Assembly (NCBI GenBank): GCA_003526375.1 | Contig: DPDG01000089.1 | Span: 1 to 49,472 of the forward strand | Direction: 5' to 3' | Origin: Lentisphaeria bacterium | GTDB lineage: Bacteria; Verrucomicrobiota; Lentisphaeria; Victivallales; UBA1829 | DNA: 49,472 nt | Part shown: piece after piece, positions 18,050-26,136 of the stretch | Layout of the letters: each line of letters opens with the position of its first letter | How positions within the stretch are numbered: the stretch's first letter is position 1 | Notes under the pieces: model-generated | Told to the model about the DNA's origin: nothing | Database searches by the model: none | The model's input: only the letters and a program-made list of their open reading frames with translations | Made by a program: the position numbers and the translations under genes

Positions 18050-19453
18050 TTATACGTTTTCCACGAATTCCCGATGGAGAACGATCTGCGCCTTCTTGAA
18101 GTCATCACGAGAAACAATGAACTGAATGTTCACCTGCCGCATGACCTGATCCAGGGCAAGCACGTTGATATCTGCTTCATACAGGGCTTTGGCGGCTTTG
18201 GCGAGAAACCCCGGAATCTTCATGTTGGTGCCGATCACCGAGACAACGGCAACAGGAGTCCCTGTGACTGTCGCATGAACGAACGCCTTGCGCATTTCCG
18301 CCATGCACGCCTCGATATTCTTGCTCTTCTGCGGAATATAATGCGTAATCGTATTGGCGTTGGTGTTCTTCGCAATGTAATTGATTCCGTTGCGTGCAAG
18401 AAATTCGGTCAGCCTGTGGTCATAGCCGACGCCGCCGACCATTTCCGGGTCATGCACCTCAAGCGCAATCAGATCGCTGCGTCCGCAGATCATCTCCACG
18501 CGGGGCGCAGGGGAGATGTAGTCGCGGCTGATCAGGGTGCCGGGATGCTCCGGATCGAATGCGTTCTTGATGCGGATCGGAATATTCTTCATTTCCATCT
18601 CTTTCGCCGCCTTGGAATGAATCGCCTCCATATCCATGTCGGAAAGCTGATCGGCAATGTCGAAATTCGTATTGCCGATGATCTGCACTTTGTCGACTCC
18701 GATCAGTTTCGGGTCGCCCGTGGAAAGATGAAACTCCTTGTGAATAATGCCTTCCTTGGCGTCTGTGAGAACCGCAATCTTGCTGAATGTAATCTCGCTG
18801 TAACCGCGGTCAAAACGCTTCATGATGCCTTCGTCATATTTGACGTAGCCTGTCACGATCGGCATTTCCCTGTCGAATTCGATATCCTTGAACGCGGAAA
18901 GAATCGCTTCGTTCAGAGACATGATATCGGGAGACATCCAGCCGGAGAGGTCGACGAAACGCGCGTTGACTCCGTTCGCCTTGAGAATTTCCACGGAGTT
19001 GTATGCGCTGTGCGCTTCGCCGAGAGCCGCGAGAAATTCACGCGTGGACGGCAGGTATTCGGACGGCCTGGAATGTCCGGCGCTGCGCAGGAATGTAATG
19101 TATTTCAGGCATTCCCTGACGGCGTCGATACGCTCATTCACAAACCGGTCCGCATCAGCGACATTCAAGCCGATGCCTTCAAAGCTCCTGTTGTATTCGA
19201 GCATTCTTTCACGGACTTTCTCCAATGCCTCCGGCCAGTTTTTGTTGTCTCTTGCAATGTGCCCGTAAACTCCGGGTTCACCGGTCTTTTTATCCTCGAG
19301 AAGCAGATTGGTAATTCCGGAATAAGCGGAAACGACAAACACTCTGTTGTAGAGCTCCGCGCCTTTTCTGGAACCGATGATCACATTGTTCATGACTTCG
19401 CCGAAACGGCTCATCGAAGTCCCGCCGATTTTTTCAATGGTGTGATTTCCCAT
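18050..19453 (-). CDS. Aspartate kinase, ectoine-type (Ask_Ect-like)
   Basis: A 467-residue kinase that phosphorylates L-aspartate, the entry step to threonine, methionine, lysine and diaminopimelate. The N-terminus (HTIEKIGGTSMSRF), the VFVVSAYSGITNLLLE block and GYSEITFSKIAVLTDAKEG closely resemble the aspartokinases found in ectoine clusters rather than LysC or ThrA. Two ACT-like segments occupy the C-terminal third. The ATG at 19453 is preferred: it lies four bases from the hom stop and gives the family's N-terminus, whereas an upstream TTG would overlap hom. No ectABC genes are nearby. Pairing with homoserine dehydrogenase indicates that it feeds general aspartate-family synthesis. Feedback sensitivity is unknown; ectoine-type enzymes are often only weakly inhibited. 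Confidence 0.9.
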   Translation of the reverse strand: MGNHTIEKIGGTSMSRFGEVMNNVIIGSRKGAELYNRVFVVSAYSGITNLLLEDKKTGEPGVYGHIARDNKNWPEALEKVRERMLEYNRSFEGIGLNVADADRFVNERIDAVRECLKYITFLRSAGHSRPSEYLPSTREFLAALGEAHSAYNSVEILKANGVNARFVDLSGWMSPDIMSLNEAILSAFKDIEFDREMPIVTGYVKYDEGIMKRFDRGYSEITFSKIAVLTDAKEGIIHKEFHLSTGDPKLIGVDKVQIIGNTNFDIADQLSDMDMEAIHSKAAKEMEMKNIPIRIKNAFDPEHPGTLISRDYISPAPRVEMICGRSDLIALEVHDPEMVGGVGYDHRLTEFLARNGINYIAKNTNANTITHYIPQKSKNIEACMAEMRKAFVHATVTGTPVAVVSVIGTNMKIPGFLAKAAKALYEADINVLALDQVMRQVNIQFIVSRDDFKKAQIVLHREFVENV

Positions 19454-19457
19454 TCTT

Positions 19458-20747
19458 TCAGATATCCTCAATTCTTATAAGTTTCACGGAATCCCTGACC
19501 TCGGCGAGTCTGCCGATGGCTTCAATCGCGCTCTTGATGTTTTTCTCCACGGTCATGTGCGTAATGATCAGCAGGGAGACATTATTCTTGGACTGTCCTT
19601 CGCGCTGGACCAGGCTGGAGATGCTGATCTTGTTTTCACTGAGCAGATTCGCGACTTTCGCAAGCACGCCCGGCTGATCAATGACCTGAACCCGCAGGTA
19701 GTAGCGGGAATTGACATCGTCCATCTTGATGATCTTGCCGAACTGCGCCCCCTCACGGAAGGAGGGAAGACGGCGGACGCAGTTATGAGTCAGGTTCAAA
19801 CCGACGTCGACAATATCCGAAACCACCGCGCTGGCGGTTGCGGCACGCCCTGCGCCGCGCCCGTAGAAAAGCGTGTCGCCGACATAATCGCCGGTCACCA
19901 TGACGCCGTTGAACACTTCATCAATCATGGCGAGCTGGGTCTTTTTCGGGATCATGGTCGGATGAACGCGGATTTCCACATCGTCGTTTTCCTTCTTGAT
20001 GATGGCAAGGAGCTTGATCTTATATCCGAGTTCATCGGCAAGCTTGATGTCGGAAAGCGTGACATCGCGGAGCCCCTGAACGTAAATGGGGTCCATCCCG
20101 AACCATTTGCCGTATGCGAGAGCGGAAAGGATCGCCGCCTTGTGCGCAGTATCGAATCCGTCAATGTCGAGGGATGGATTCGCTTCCGCATAGCCGAGCT
20201 GCTGTGCATCCTTGAGAACGGGGGCGAAATCAATTTCCTCGCGCTGCATCCGTGTCAGGATATAATTGCAGGTGCCGTTCATGATACCGTAGATACGGCT
20301 GATGCGGTTGCCGACAAAACCTTCGCGCAGGCTTTTGATGATCGGAATTCCGCCTGCCACACTGGCTTCATAATAGATTTCCGTATTGTGTTTTTCGGCT
20401 GTTTCGAAAATCTCTTTGCCGTGTTCCGCAAGCAGCGCCTTGTTTGCCGTCACGACAGCTTTGCCTTTTTCAAGCGCTTCAAGAATGAATTTTTTAGCAA
20501 TCGTTGTCCCGCCGATGAGTTCGACCACCACATCGACCTCGTCAATCAGAGCCTTTGCGTCCGTCGTCAGAATGCCTTTCGGCACCTTGACCCCGCGGTC
20601 TGTCGTGATATCGAGGTCGGCAATCTTTGTAAGAACCGGCTTGACTCCGGTACGTTTTGCAATCGTATCCGCATTGTTCAGAAGGCAGGACGCCACGCCG
20701 GCGCCAACGGTTCCGAACCCGATAATTCCTACTTTGAATTCTTTCAT
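19458..20747 (-). CDS. hom: Homoserine dehydrogenase
   Basis: A 429-residue NAD(P)-dependent enzyme reducing aspartate semialdehyde to homoserine. The NAD site GFGTVG is at 10-15, and the catalytic-domain signature around AEANPSLDIDGFDTAHK carries the active-site Asp/Lys region. A C-terminal ACT domain from about 345 (VQVIDQPGVLAKVANLLSE) should give threonine control. The ATG at 20747 is chosen because GGAGAG lies seven bases upstream; an upstream in-frame ATG at 20762 overlaps that site. It is the first gene of a two-gene operon with the ectoine-type aspartokinase. The metX/metW pair that consumes homoserine lies elsewhere in this window (33836-35613). Confidence 0.96.
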   Translation of the reverse strand: MKEFKVGIIGFGTVGAGVASCLLNNADTIAKRTGVKPVLTKIADLDITTDRGVKVPKGILTTDAKALIDEVDVVVELIGGTTIAKKFILEALEKGKAVVTANKALLAEHGKEIFETAEKHNTEIYYEASVAGGIPIIKSLREGFVGNRISRIYGIMNGTCNYILTRMQREEIDFAPVLKDAQQLGYAEANPSLDIDGFDTAHKAAILSALAYGKWFGMDPIYVQGLRDVTLSDIKLADELGYKIKLLAIIKKENDDVEIRVHPTMIPKKTQLAMIDEVFNGVMVTGDYVGDTLFYGRGAGRAATASAVVSDIVDVGLNLTHNCVRRLPSFREGAQFGKIIKMDDVNSRYYLRVQVIDQPGVLAKVANLLSENKISISSLVQREGQSKNNVSLLIITHMTVEKNIKSAIEAIGRLAEVRDSVKLIRIEDI

Positions 20748-20797
20748 CAACGGTCTCTCCATATTTTATCTGACCTGAAAACTAAATGTAACTGAAT

Positions 20798-20826
20798 AAT
20801 ATAACCCCGTTTTCATTCTTTTTAAA
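20798..20826 (-). promoter_or_regulatory. Promoter of hom-aspartokinase operon
   Basis: On the minus strand: TTTAAA (20826-20821), a 17-base spacer and TATATT (20803-20798), about 50 bases upstream of hom. No leader peptide or attenuator is evident. Confidence 0.5.
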
Positions 20827-20878
20827 ATAAAAAAGCAATTTTTCTTGAGATAGTTCCGTTCCATGAGAGTTGCAGCGA

Positions 20879-20906
20879 TTGAAAATGTCGCAGGCTGTGA
20901 TATATT
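20879..20906 (+). promoter_or_regulatory. Promoter of the secreted protein gene at 20942
   Basis: TTGAAA (20879-20884), a 16-base spacer and TATATT (20901-20906). Confidence 0.55.
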
Positions 20907-20941
20907 ATTTAAAAATCAAACTAATAACAGGAATATTGATC

Positions 20942-21523
20942 ATGATCAGAAAATTGCTTGCCGTTGTTGTGCTGTCCGTGTTGACCGCTGCCGCTGCCTA
21001 CGCTCAAAAACCGGTTGTCTGCGCCGTCACGGATATTCAGGATGACCCGACGAACGGGCTTGAAATGTGCCGCAGTCTTTTCATTGAATATTTTCTTTCG
21101 GAACTGACGACTCATGCCAAAGTCAATGTGCTGGATACGAGAACGGTTCAGAACGCGATCGGCGCGCTGAAGTTTGAACACGGCAAAAAACTTACCCCAA
21201 AAGAGATCGGCGAGCTTTGCGATAAACTCAAATGCAGTGCGCTGTGCCTGGTCGCCATGAAACGGGAAAAGAACGGGAAAATGATTGCCTCCGTGGAGCT
21301 TGTGGACAAGACAGGAAAGGTTCTCGGAAATGTTTCCGCACAGATGGACGGTGTCGGTGATACGGATGCAATCAGTTCCAAACTTGCGCGTGACAGTGCC
21401 ATCATCATCCGCAAGATCAACGGAACGGTTCTCGCAGGAAATGAAATCGACAACGGGACAAATTCCATTTACAACGCCCTGCCCAGCACCGTAACGAATA
21501 TTTATGACGCGGAAACCAAATAA
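20942..21523 (+). CDS. Secreted protein, CsgG/LpoB-like fold suspected
   Basis: A 193-residue protein with a classical signal peptide: MIRK, then a hydrophobic run ending in AAAYA-Q, so cleavage is expected after about residue 20. There is no lipobox. The mature part starts VVCAVTDIQDD, followed by a helix, VNVLDTRTVQNAI, and later SALCLVAMKREKNGKMIASVELVDKTGKV. That strand-helix pattern resembles the periplasmic anticodon-binding-like fold of CsgG, LpoB and TolB N-termini. It is not a confident match. Such domains help build outer-membrane or peptidoglycan-linked complexes. The ATG at 20942 is the only start that gives the signal peptide. The gene is monocistronic, with its own promoter and terminator. 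Confidence 0.7.
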   Translation: MIRKLLAVVVLSVLTAAAAYAQKPVVCAVTDIQDDPTNGLEMCRSLFIEYFLSELTTHAKVNVLDTRTVQNAIGALKFEHGKKLTPKEIGELCDKLKCSALCLVAMKREKNGKMIASVELVDKTGKVLGNVSAQMDGVGDTDAISSKLARDSAIIIRKINGTVLAGNEIDNGTNSIYNALPSTVTNIYDAETK

Positions 21524-21550
21524 AACAATGCTTGCGTTTTCATGCAGAGC

Positions 21551-21581
21551 CTCCGGCAGCAAATGCTCCGGAGTTTTTTTT
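21551..21581 (+). terminator. Intrinsic terminator after 20942-21523
   Basis: A 6-bp stem (CTCCGG with CCGGAG), an 11-base loop and eight T residues, 28 bases after the stop codon. Confidence 0.85.
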
Positions 21582-21948
21582 GTCCCCGGGATTTTTCCAC
21601 AGTGCAAACTGCCGTCAACAGGAACCCCGGCGATATGTCACCTCAGACACGCTTGAAGAAATCATGCGGCACTGCCGGGAGTTCCGAAAAAACGGCAAAT
21701 AAGCATCGGCGGAAAAACAGATAAAATAAGACCGGATTCAATTTTTTTCCCCTTCCGGTCTTTCCCGGTTTTCCAACTGTACCGTCCCATATTGCAAAAT
21801 GAAGTAGAAAAGCTGTGTTTTTTTTCAATTATCTCTTTCATATGGGCGAAGTTGCATTATATTATAACTCAATGTTATTCCGGCAGCAGGTTTTCAGGCT
21901 ATGCCGGATAGACCAGAGTTCAAGAAAAAAGTATGGAAAATTATAATC
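21582..21948. other. Intergenic region before the zinc-ribbon/pyrE/secA genes
   Basis: About 370 bases without a gene. It contains a 9-bp inverted repeat (AAGACCGGA at 21728-21736 with TCCGGTCTT at 21754-21762). Near 21850-21870 there is an AT-rich TATATTATAA block that probably holds the promoter for the downstream genes, although its -35 is not clear. Confidence 0.5.
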
Positions 21949-22341
21949 ATGGCGAATCAGAACGAAATCAATGCAAGCAAGGCGCAATTGGACTTTATTT
22001 GCGTGGAACCAGAGTGTAACGGTGTTATCAAATTTAATCTGATGGAGCTTGCGGCGGATGATTTTCAGGTGCTCTGCCCGAAATGCCATCGTCCCTATGC
22101 ATTCGACACTGCGTTGAAGACAAAACTCAACAAGCTTAAAAATCTGATTCTCGCTCTCCGCGATGCCGAGCCGATTCTCGGAGACTGCAATGTCGCGGTT
22201 ACGGTTCCCGCCGGTGAAGTCAAGATTCCCTATGCTCTGCTCCTGACCCGCCTGAATACCATGATCACCTTGAACATCGGAGATAAGAAAGTTGACTTCC
22301 ATATCTGGATCGAGCCGACCTCCGCCAATACATTCCGTTAA
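21949..22341 (+). CDS. Small zinc-ribbon protein of unknown function
   Basis: A 130-residue cytoplasmic protein with a Cys4 knuckle pair in its first half: C-x4-C (FICVEPEC) and, about 27 residues later, C-x2-C (VLCPKCHRPY). This suggests a structural zinc ribbon. The second half is a compact alpha/beta region ending FHIWIEPTSANTFR. The preferred start is MANQNEINAS at 21949. An in-frame ATG at 21901 would add a basic 16-residue extension and cannot be excluded, because neither start has a strong ribosome binding site. It lies 33 bases upstream of pyrE in the same direction and is probably co-transcribed with pyrE and secA. I do not recognise the family. Confidence 0.75.
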   Translation: MANQNEINASKAQLDFICVEPECNGVIKFNLMELAADDFQVLCPKCHRPYAFDTALKTKLNKLKNLILALRDAEPILGDCNVAVTVPAGEVKIPYALLLTRLNTMITLNIGDKKVDFHIWIEPTSANTFR

Positions 22342-22374
22342 TTCCAACATTTTACAATAAGGATCATCTGAATC

Positions 22375-22944
22375 ATGACAGATCAGGAAATCATCAAAAC
22401 ATTTCAGGACGTCGGGGCGCTTCTCGACGGTCATTTCGTTCTCCGCAGCAAACTGCACAGCGACAAATTCTTTCAGGCGGCGCTTCTGTTCAAATATCCG
22501 GATATTGCGGAAAAACTCTGCCGGACTCTCGCGGAAAGAATGAAAGGACTCGGCGCGGAAACGGTCATATCTCCGGCAGTCGGTGGTATTCTCGTCGGGC
22601 AGGAACTTGCGCGCGCACTCAAAATCCAGGCGATTTTTGCAGACAAGGAAAATGATGAACTGGTTCTCAAGCGGGGATTCACGATCCGCAAGGGCGAGAA
22701 GATCATCGTTGCGGAAGACGTCGTCACAAAAGGCGGCAGAGTCCAGCAGACCATTGATCTGGTAAGATCGTTCGGCGGCGATCCGGTTGCCGTCGGCATC
22801 ATTACGGACAGAAGCGGCGGCACCGTGGATTTCGGGATTCCGCTTTTCAGCCTGATCAAACTGAACCTCCCCACCTATCAGCCGGAAGAGTGTCCTCTCT
22901 GCAAACAGGGAATTCCCGTAGTAAGACCCGGATCAAAATCCTGA
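22375..22944 (+). CDS. pyrE: Orotate phosphoribosyltransferase
   Basis: A 189-residue type I phosphoribosyltransferase that joins orotate to PRPP to form OMP in pyrimidine synthesis. The PRPP-binding loop is clear: IIVAEDVVTKGGRVQQT, with the two acidic residues at 114-115 and Lys119/Gly120. LRSKLHSDKFFQ near 23-33 is the N-terminal orotate-site block. The C-terminus has a CPLC pair (about 174-177) and a short tail, as in the thermophile/archaeal-like PyrE subtype. No other pyrimidine genes are adjacent. The gene is preceded by the zinc-ribbon gene and followed 41 bases later by secA. Confidence 0.93.
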   Translation: MTDQEIIKTFQDVGALLDGHFVLRSKLHSDKFFQAALLFKYPDIAEKLCRTLAERMKGLGAETVISPAVGGILVGQELARALKIQAIFADKENDELVLKRGFTIRKGEKIIVAEDVVTKGGRVQQTIDLVRSFGGDPVAVGIITDRSGGTVDFGIPLFSLIKLNLPTYQPEECPLCKQGIPVVRPGSKS

Positions 22945-22985
22945 TCCGTTATTTATAAATCATCTCAGGAAGGCGGTATTCTTCA

Positions 22986-25949
22986 ATGCTGACTAAGATT
23001 CTAAAAGCGGTTTTCGGGAGTAAATCCGGCCGCGATGTGAAACGGCTGCGCCCGTTGATCAATAAAATAAACGAGCTCGAAGTTTCCTATCAGAAGCTTT
23101 CCGAAGACGAGCTCAAGGCGAAAACACAGGAATTCAAAGATCGTCTCCAGAAGGGAGAAACGACCGATGACATCATGTGTGAAGCTTTTGCGGTAGTGAA
23201 AAACGCCTGCCGCAGACTCTGCGGAACGACGGTTACAGTCTGCGACCATGAACTGACATGGGATATGATCCCGTTCGATGTCCAGATGATCGGCGGTATC
23301 GTTCTTCATCAGGGAAAAATCGCGGAAATGGCGACCGGCGAAGGAAAAACACTTGTCGCCGTCTTCCCGCTTTACCTCAATGCCCTGACCGGAAAGAACT
23401 GCCAGTTGGTTACAGTCAATGACTACCTCGCAAGGCGTGACTCCGAGTGGATGGGAACCGTTTTCCGTTACCTCGGACTCACAGTCGGCTGCATTCAGAA
23501 CGAAATGGACCCGCCCGAACGCCGAGCGCAGTATGAGTGCGACATCACCTACGGAACCAACAGCGAATTCGGTTTCGATTATCTGCGCGACATGGGTATG
23601 GCGACCGATAAATCGCATCTCGTTCAACGCGATCATTTCTATGCGATCATCGACGAAGTGGACTCGATCCTGATCGATGAAGCCAGAACTCCGCTGATCA
23701 TCTCCGGTCCGGTGGCGGTTTCCACGCACCAGTTTGAACAGCTCAAGCCCGCAATCGCGGATCTTGCAAACCGCCAGAGTCTCCTTTGCAGCAGACTCAT
23801 TCAGGAGGCAAAGACGATTCTCGCCAAGGAAAATCCTTCCGACGAGGAAATGGATACGGCAATCACGAAACTGCTCCAGGTCAAGCTCGGCATGCCCCAG
23901 CACAAACAGTTGATGCACATCCTGGAATCCAGCGATGTTCTCAAACGCCTTGAAAAAATGGAAATGTTCGTCAAAAGCGATCAGAACCGCGGCATGCTTC
24001 AGGAGGTTCAGGAGGAACTTTTCTTCGCCATGGACGAAAAACAGCATGAAGCCGACCTGACGGAAAAAGGGCGTGTTGCGATTTCGCCGTCCGATCCCAA
24101 TGCATTTGTTCTGCCGGACCTCCTCGAAGAAATCCATGCGATTGATACCGATCCCAATCTGACCGAGGCGCAGAAAATGGAAAAGAAACAGGCGTTCCAG
24201 CAGGAGTTCTCCGAAAAGAGCGAACGTCTCCAGAACCTTTCCCAGTTGCTCCGCGCCTACTGTCTTTTTGAAAAAGACGTGCATTATGTCGTTCAGGACA
24301 ACAAGGTGCTGATCGTTGACGAGCACACGGGGCGCATCCTGCCGGGACGCCGTTTCAGCGAAGGTCTGCACCAGGCTCTTGAGGCGAAGGAAAACGTCAC
24401 GATTGAAAAGGAAACGCAGACCCTTGCCTCGATCACGATTCAGAACTACTTCCGTCTCTATGAGAAACTTGCCGGCATGACAGGCACCGCGGAAACGGAA
24501 GCCAATGAATTCCACCAGATTTACAAGCTTGACGTCGTCGTAATCCCGACCAACAAACCATGCAAACGGGTGGACTACAACGACTGCGTCTATAAGACGA
24601 AACGTGAGAAGTTCAATGCAATTGTCGAAGAAACCGAAGCCGCATACAAGCGCGGACAGCCGGTTCTGCTCGGCACAATTTCGGTGGAAGACTCTGAGAT
24701 CGTCAGCCGCATGTTGAAATACCGTAAAATTCCGCACAACGTCCTCAACGCGAAAAACCATGAGAAGGAATCCGAAATCGTGGCGCGCGCAGGACAGAAG
24801 TTCGCGGTCACGGTGGCAACCAACATGGCGGGACGCGGAACCGACATCAAACTCGGCGAAGGCGTCGCAGACCTCGGAGGGCTTTATGTGATCGGCAGTT
24901 CGCGCCATGACTCCCGCCGCATCGACAGACAGCTGCGCGGACGAAGCGCACGTCAGGGCGACCCCGGCGCATCCCGTTTCTATGTCTCTCTGGAAGACAA
25001 TCTGATGCGTCTTTTCGGCTCCGACCGCATCGTCAAGATCATGGAACGTTTCGGACTTGAAGAGGGAGAGGAACTCCAGCATCCGTGGCTGACAAAGTCC
25101 ATTGAGACCGCACAGCGCCGTGTGGAACAGCATCACTTCTCAATCCGTAAACGCACGCTTGAATATGATGACGTCATGAATAAACAGCGTGAAGTCATCT
25201 ACGGTTTCCGTAAAGAGACTCTGTTCAATGAGAACTGCCAGGAGTTGATCTTCTCCATCGTTGACAACGAAGTCTTCCGTCATATTGAAGACGCGGTTGC
25301 CGCGGCGGACAAGGATTCCGACAGCAATATCAACAGGGAAGCGCTGCTGACCTGGCTGAACATGACATTCCCGATCGGCTTCAAAGAGGACGAGCTCTTT
25401 ATTTATAAGGAGAACGGCGCGCCCGACGAAGATGCGATGTGCGACAAGATTCTCGCGCGCATCAGGGAAGTCTACATGCTCAAATGTTCTTTTGAAGAAC
25501 CCGAAGCGCTGCATTGGCTCGAACGCAACATCATTCTGAATGCGATCGACCGTCTCTGGCAGGACCATCTGTATGCCATGGATAATCTGCGTTCAAGCAT
25601 CGGGCTCCGCGCCTATGCGCAGAAAGACCCGCTGGTGGAATACAAGCAGGAAGCGTTCAAGATGTTCGATGCGCTGATGCAGGAAATCGATCAGGAAATC
25701 CTGACGAATATGTTCCGTTCGGCAACATCGCTTCAGGCATTTGAGAAGATGTTTGAATCACTCCCGCAGACCTTGACCCATCCGAGTCTTGACCAGTTCG
25801 CTTCGGACGATTCATCCGGCGCACAGCAGGAACAGCCGGCGGAGGAGGAGATCACAATCTCTTTCAAGCGCGAAGTTCCGAAAGTCGGGCGCAATGACAA
25901 ATGTCCCTGCGGCTCCGGCAAGAAATACAAGAACTGCTGCGGAAAATAA
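22986..25949 (+). CDS. secA: Preprotein translocase ATPase SecA
   Basis: A 987-residue motor that drives unfolded precursors through SecYEG. Walker A (ATGEGKT) is at 116-122 and the DEAD-type Walker B DEVD at 223-226, followed by LIDEARTPLIISGP. The preprotein cross-linking region carries an insertion of roughly 110 residues (about 240-400, helical, charged), which makes the protein longer than the E. coli enzyme (901). The helical wing/scaffold lies at 640-880. The C-terminal SEC-C zinc motif CPCGSGKKYKNCC has Cys973, 975, 984 and 985 and would bind SecB or phospholipid. A perfect terminator follows. The predicted secreted proteins of this window (signal peptides at 20942 and 29275) are typical clients. 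Confidence 0.98.
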   Translation: MLTKILKAVFGSKSGRDVKRLRPLINKINELEVSYQKLSEDELKAKTQEFKDRLQKGETTDDIMCEAFAVVKNACRRLCGTTVTVCDHELTWDMIPFDVQMIGGIVLHQGKIAEMATGEGKTLVAVFPLYLNALTGKNCQLVTVNDYLARRDSEWMGTVFRYLGLTVGCIQNEMDPPERRAQYECDITYGTNSEFGFDYLRDMGMATDKSHLVQRDHFYAIIDEVDSILIDEARTPLIISGPVAVSTHQFEQLKPAIADLANRQSLLCSRLIQEAKTILAKENPSDEEMDTAITKLLQVKLGMPQHKQLMHILESSDVLKRLEKMEMFVKSDQNRGMLQEVQEELFFAMDEKQHEADLTEKGRVAISPSDPNAFVLPDLLEEIHAIDTDPNLTEAQKMEKKQAFQQEFSEKSERLQNLSQLLRAYCLFEKDVHYVVQDNKVLIVDEHTGRILPGRRFSEGLHQALEAKENVTIEKETQTLASITIQNYFRLYEKLAGMTGTAETEANEFHQIYKLDVVVIPTNKPCKRVDYNDCVYKTKREKFNAIVEETEAAYKRGQPVLLGTISVEDSEIVSRMLKYRKIPHNVLNAKNHEKESEIVARAGQKFAVTVATNMAGRGTDIKLGEGVADLGGLYVIGSSRHDSRRIDRQLRGRSARQGDPGASRFYVSLEDNLMRLFGSDRIVKIMERFGLEEGEELQHPWLTKSIETAQRRVEQHHFSIRKRTLEYDDVMNKQREVIYGFRKETLFNENCQELIFSIVDNEVFRHIEDAVAAADKDSDSNINREALLTWLNMTFPIGFKEDELFIYKENGAPDEDAMCDKILARIREVYMLKCSFEEPEALHWLERNIILNAIDRLWQDHLYAMDNLRSSIGLRAYAQKDPLVEYKQEAFKMFDALMQEIDQEILTNMFRSATSLQAFEKMFESLPQTLTHPSLDQFASDDSSGAQQEQPAEEEITISFKREVPKVGRNDKCPCGSGKKYKNCCGK

Positions 25950-25964
25950 ATTTTCCTTCGGCAC

Positions 25965-26001
25965 AAAAAAAGCGGCGGTCTGCATGACCGCCGCTTTTTT
26001 T
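25965..26001. terminator. Bidirectional terminator after secA
   Basis: A 9-bp GC-rich stem (GCGGCGGTC with GACCGCCGC, five-base loop) is flanked by seven A on the left and seven T on the right. It starts 16 bases after the secA stop. Confidence 0.95.
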
Positions 26002-26029
26002 ATATCTTCAACACACTTTTCTCTCCGGG

Positions 26030-26062
26030 GTGTTCAGAGAACACACCCAACTGTTCAGAACA
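26030..26062. promoter_or_regulatory. Tandem operators upstream of the GntR-type regulator
   Basis: Two dyads share the half-site TGTTC/GAACA: GTGTTC-AGA-GAACAC at 26030-26044 and TGTTC-A-GAACA at 26052-26062. Their centres are 20 bp apart, so they face the same side of the helix. Both lie upstream of the -35 at 26089. Confidence 0.6.
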
Positions 26063-26088
26063 TTTCCTCTGTTTTCCCCCTTCCGGCA

Positions 26089-26117
26089 TTGACAATAAAA
26101 TCCTTTTCGGTTATACT
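26089..26117 (+). promoter_or_regulatory. Strong sigma70 promoter of the carbohydrate locus
   Basis: A consensus TTGACA (26089-26094), a 17-base spacer and TATACT (26112-26117). The regulator's AGGAGG at 26125-26130 follows almost at once, so the leader is very short. Confidence 0.8.
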
Positions 26118-26136
26118 AAAAGACAGGAGGAAGATT

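Noticed and set aside
23001..25136. 711-codon minus-strand frame
   Set aside because: Antisense to secA, whose domains are unmistakable in the + frame.
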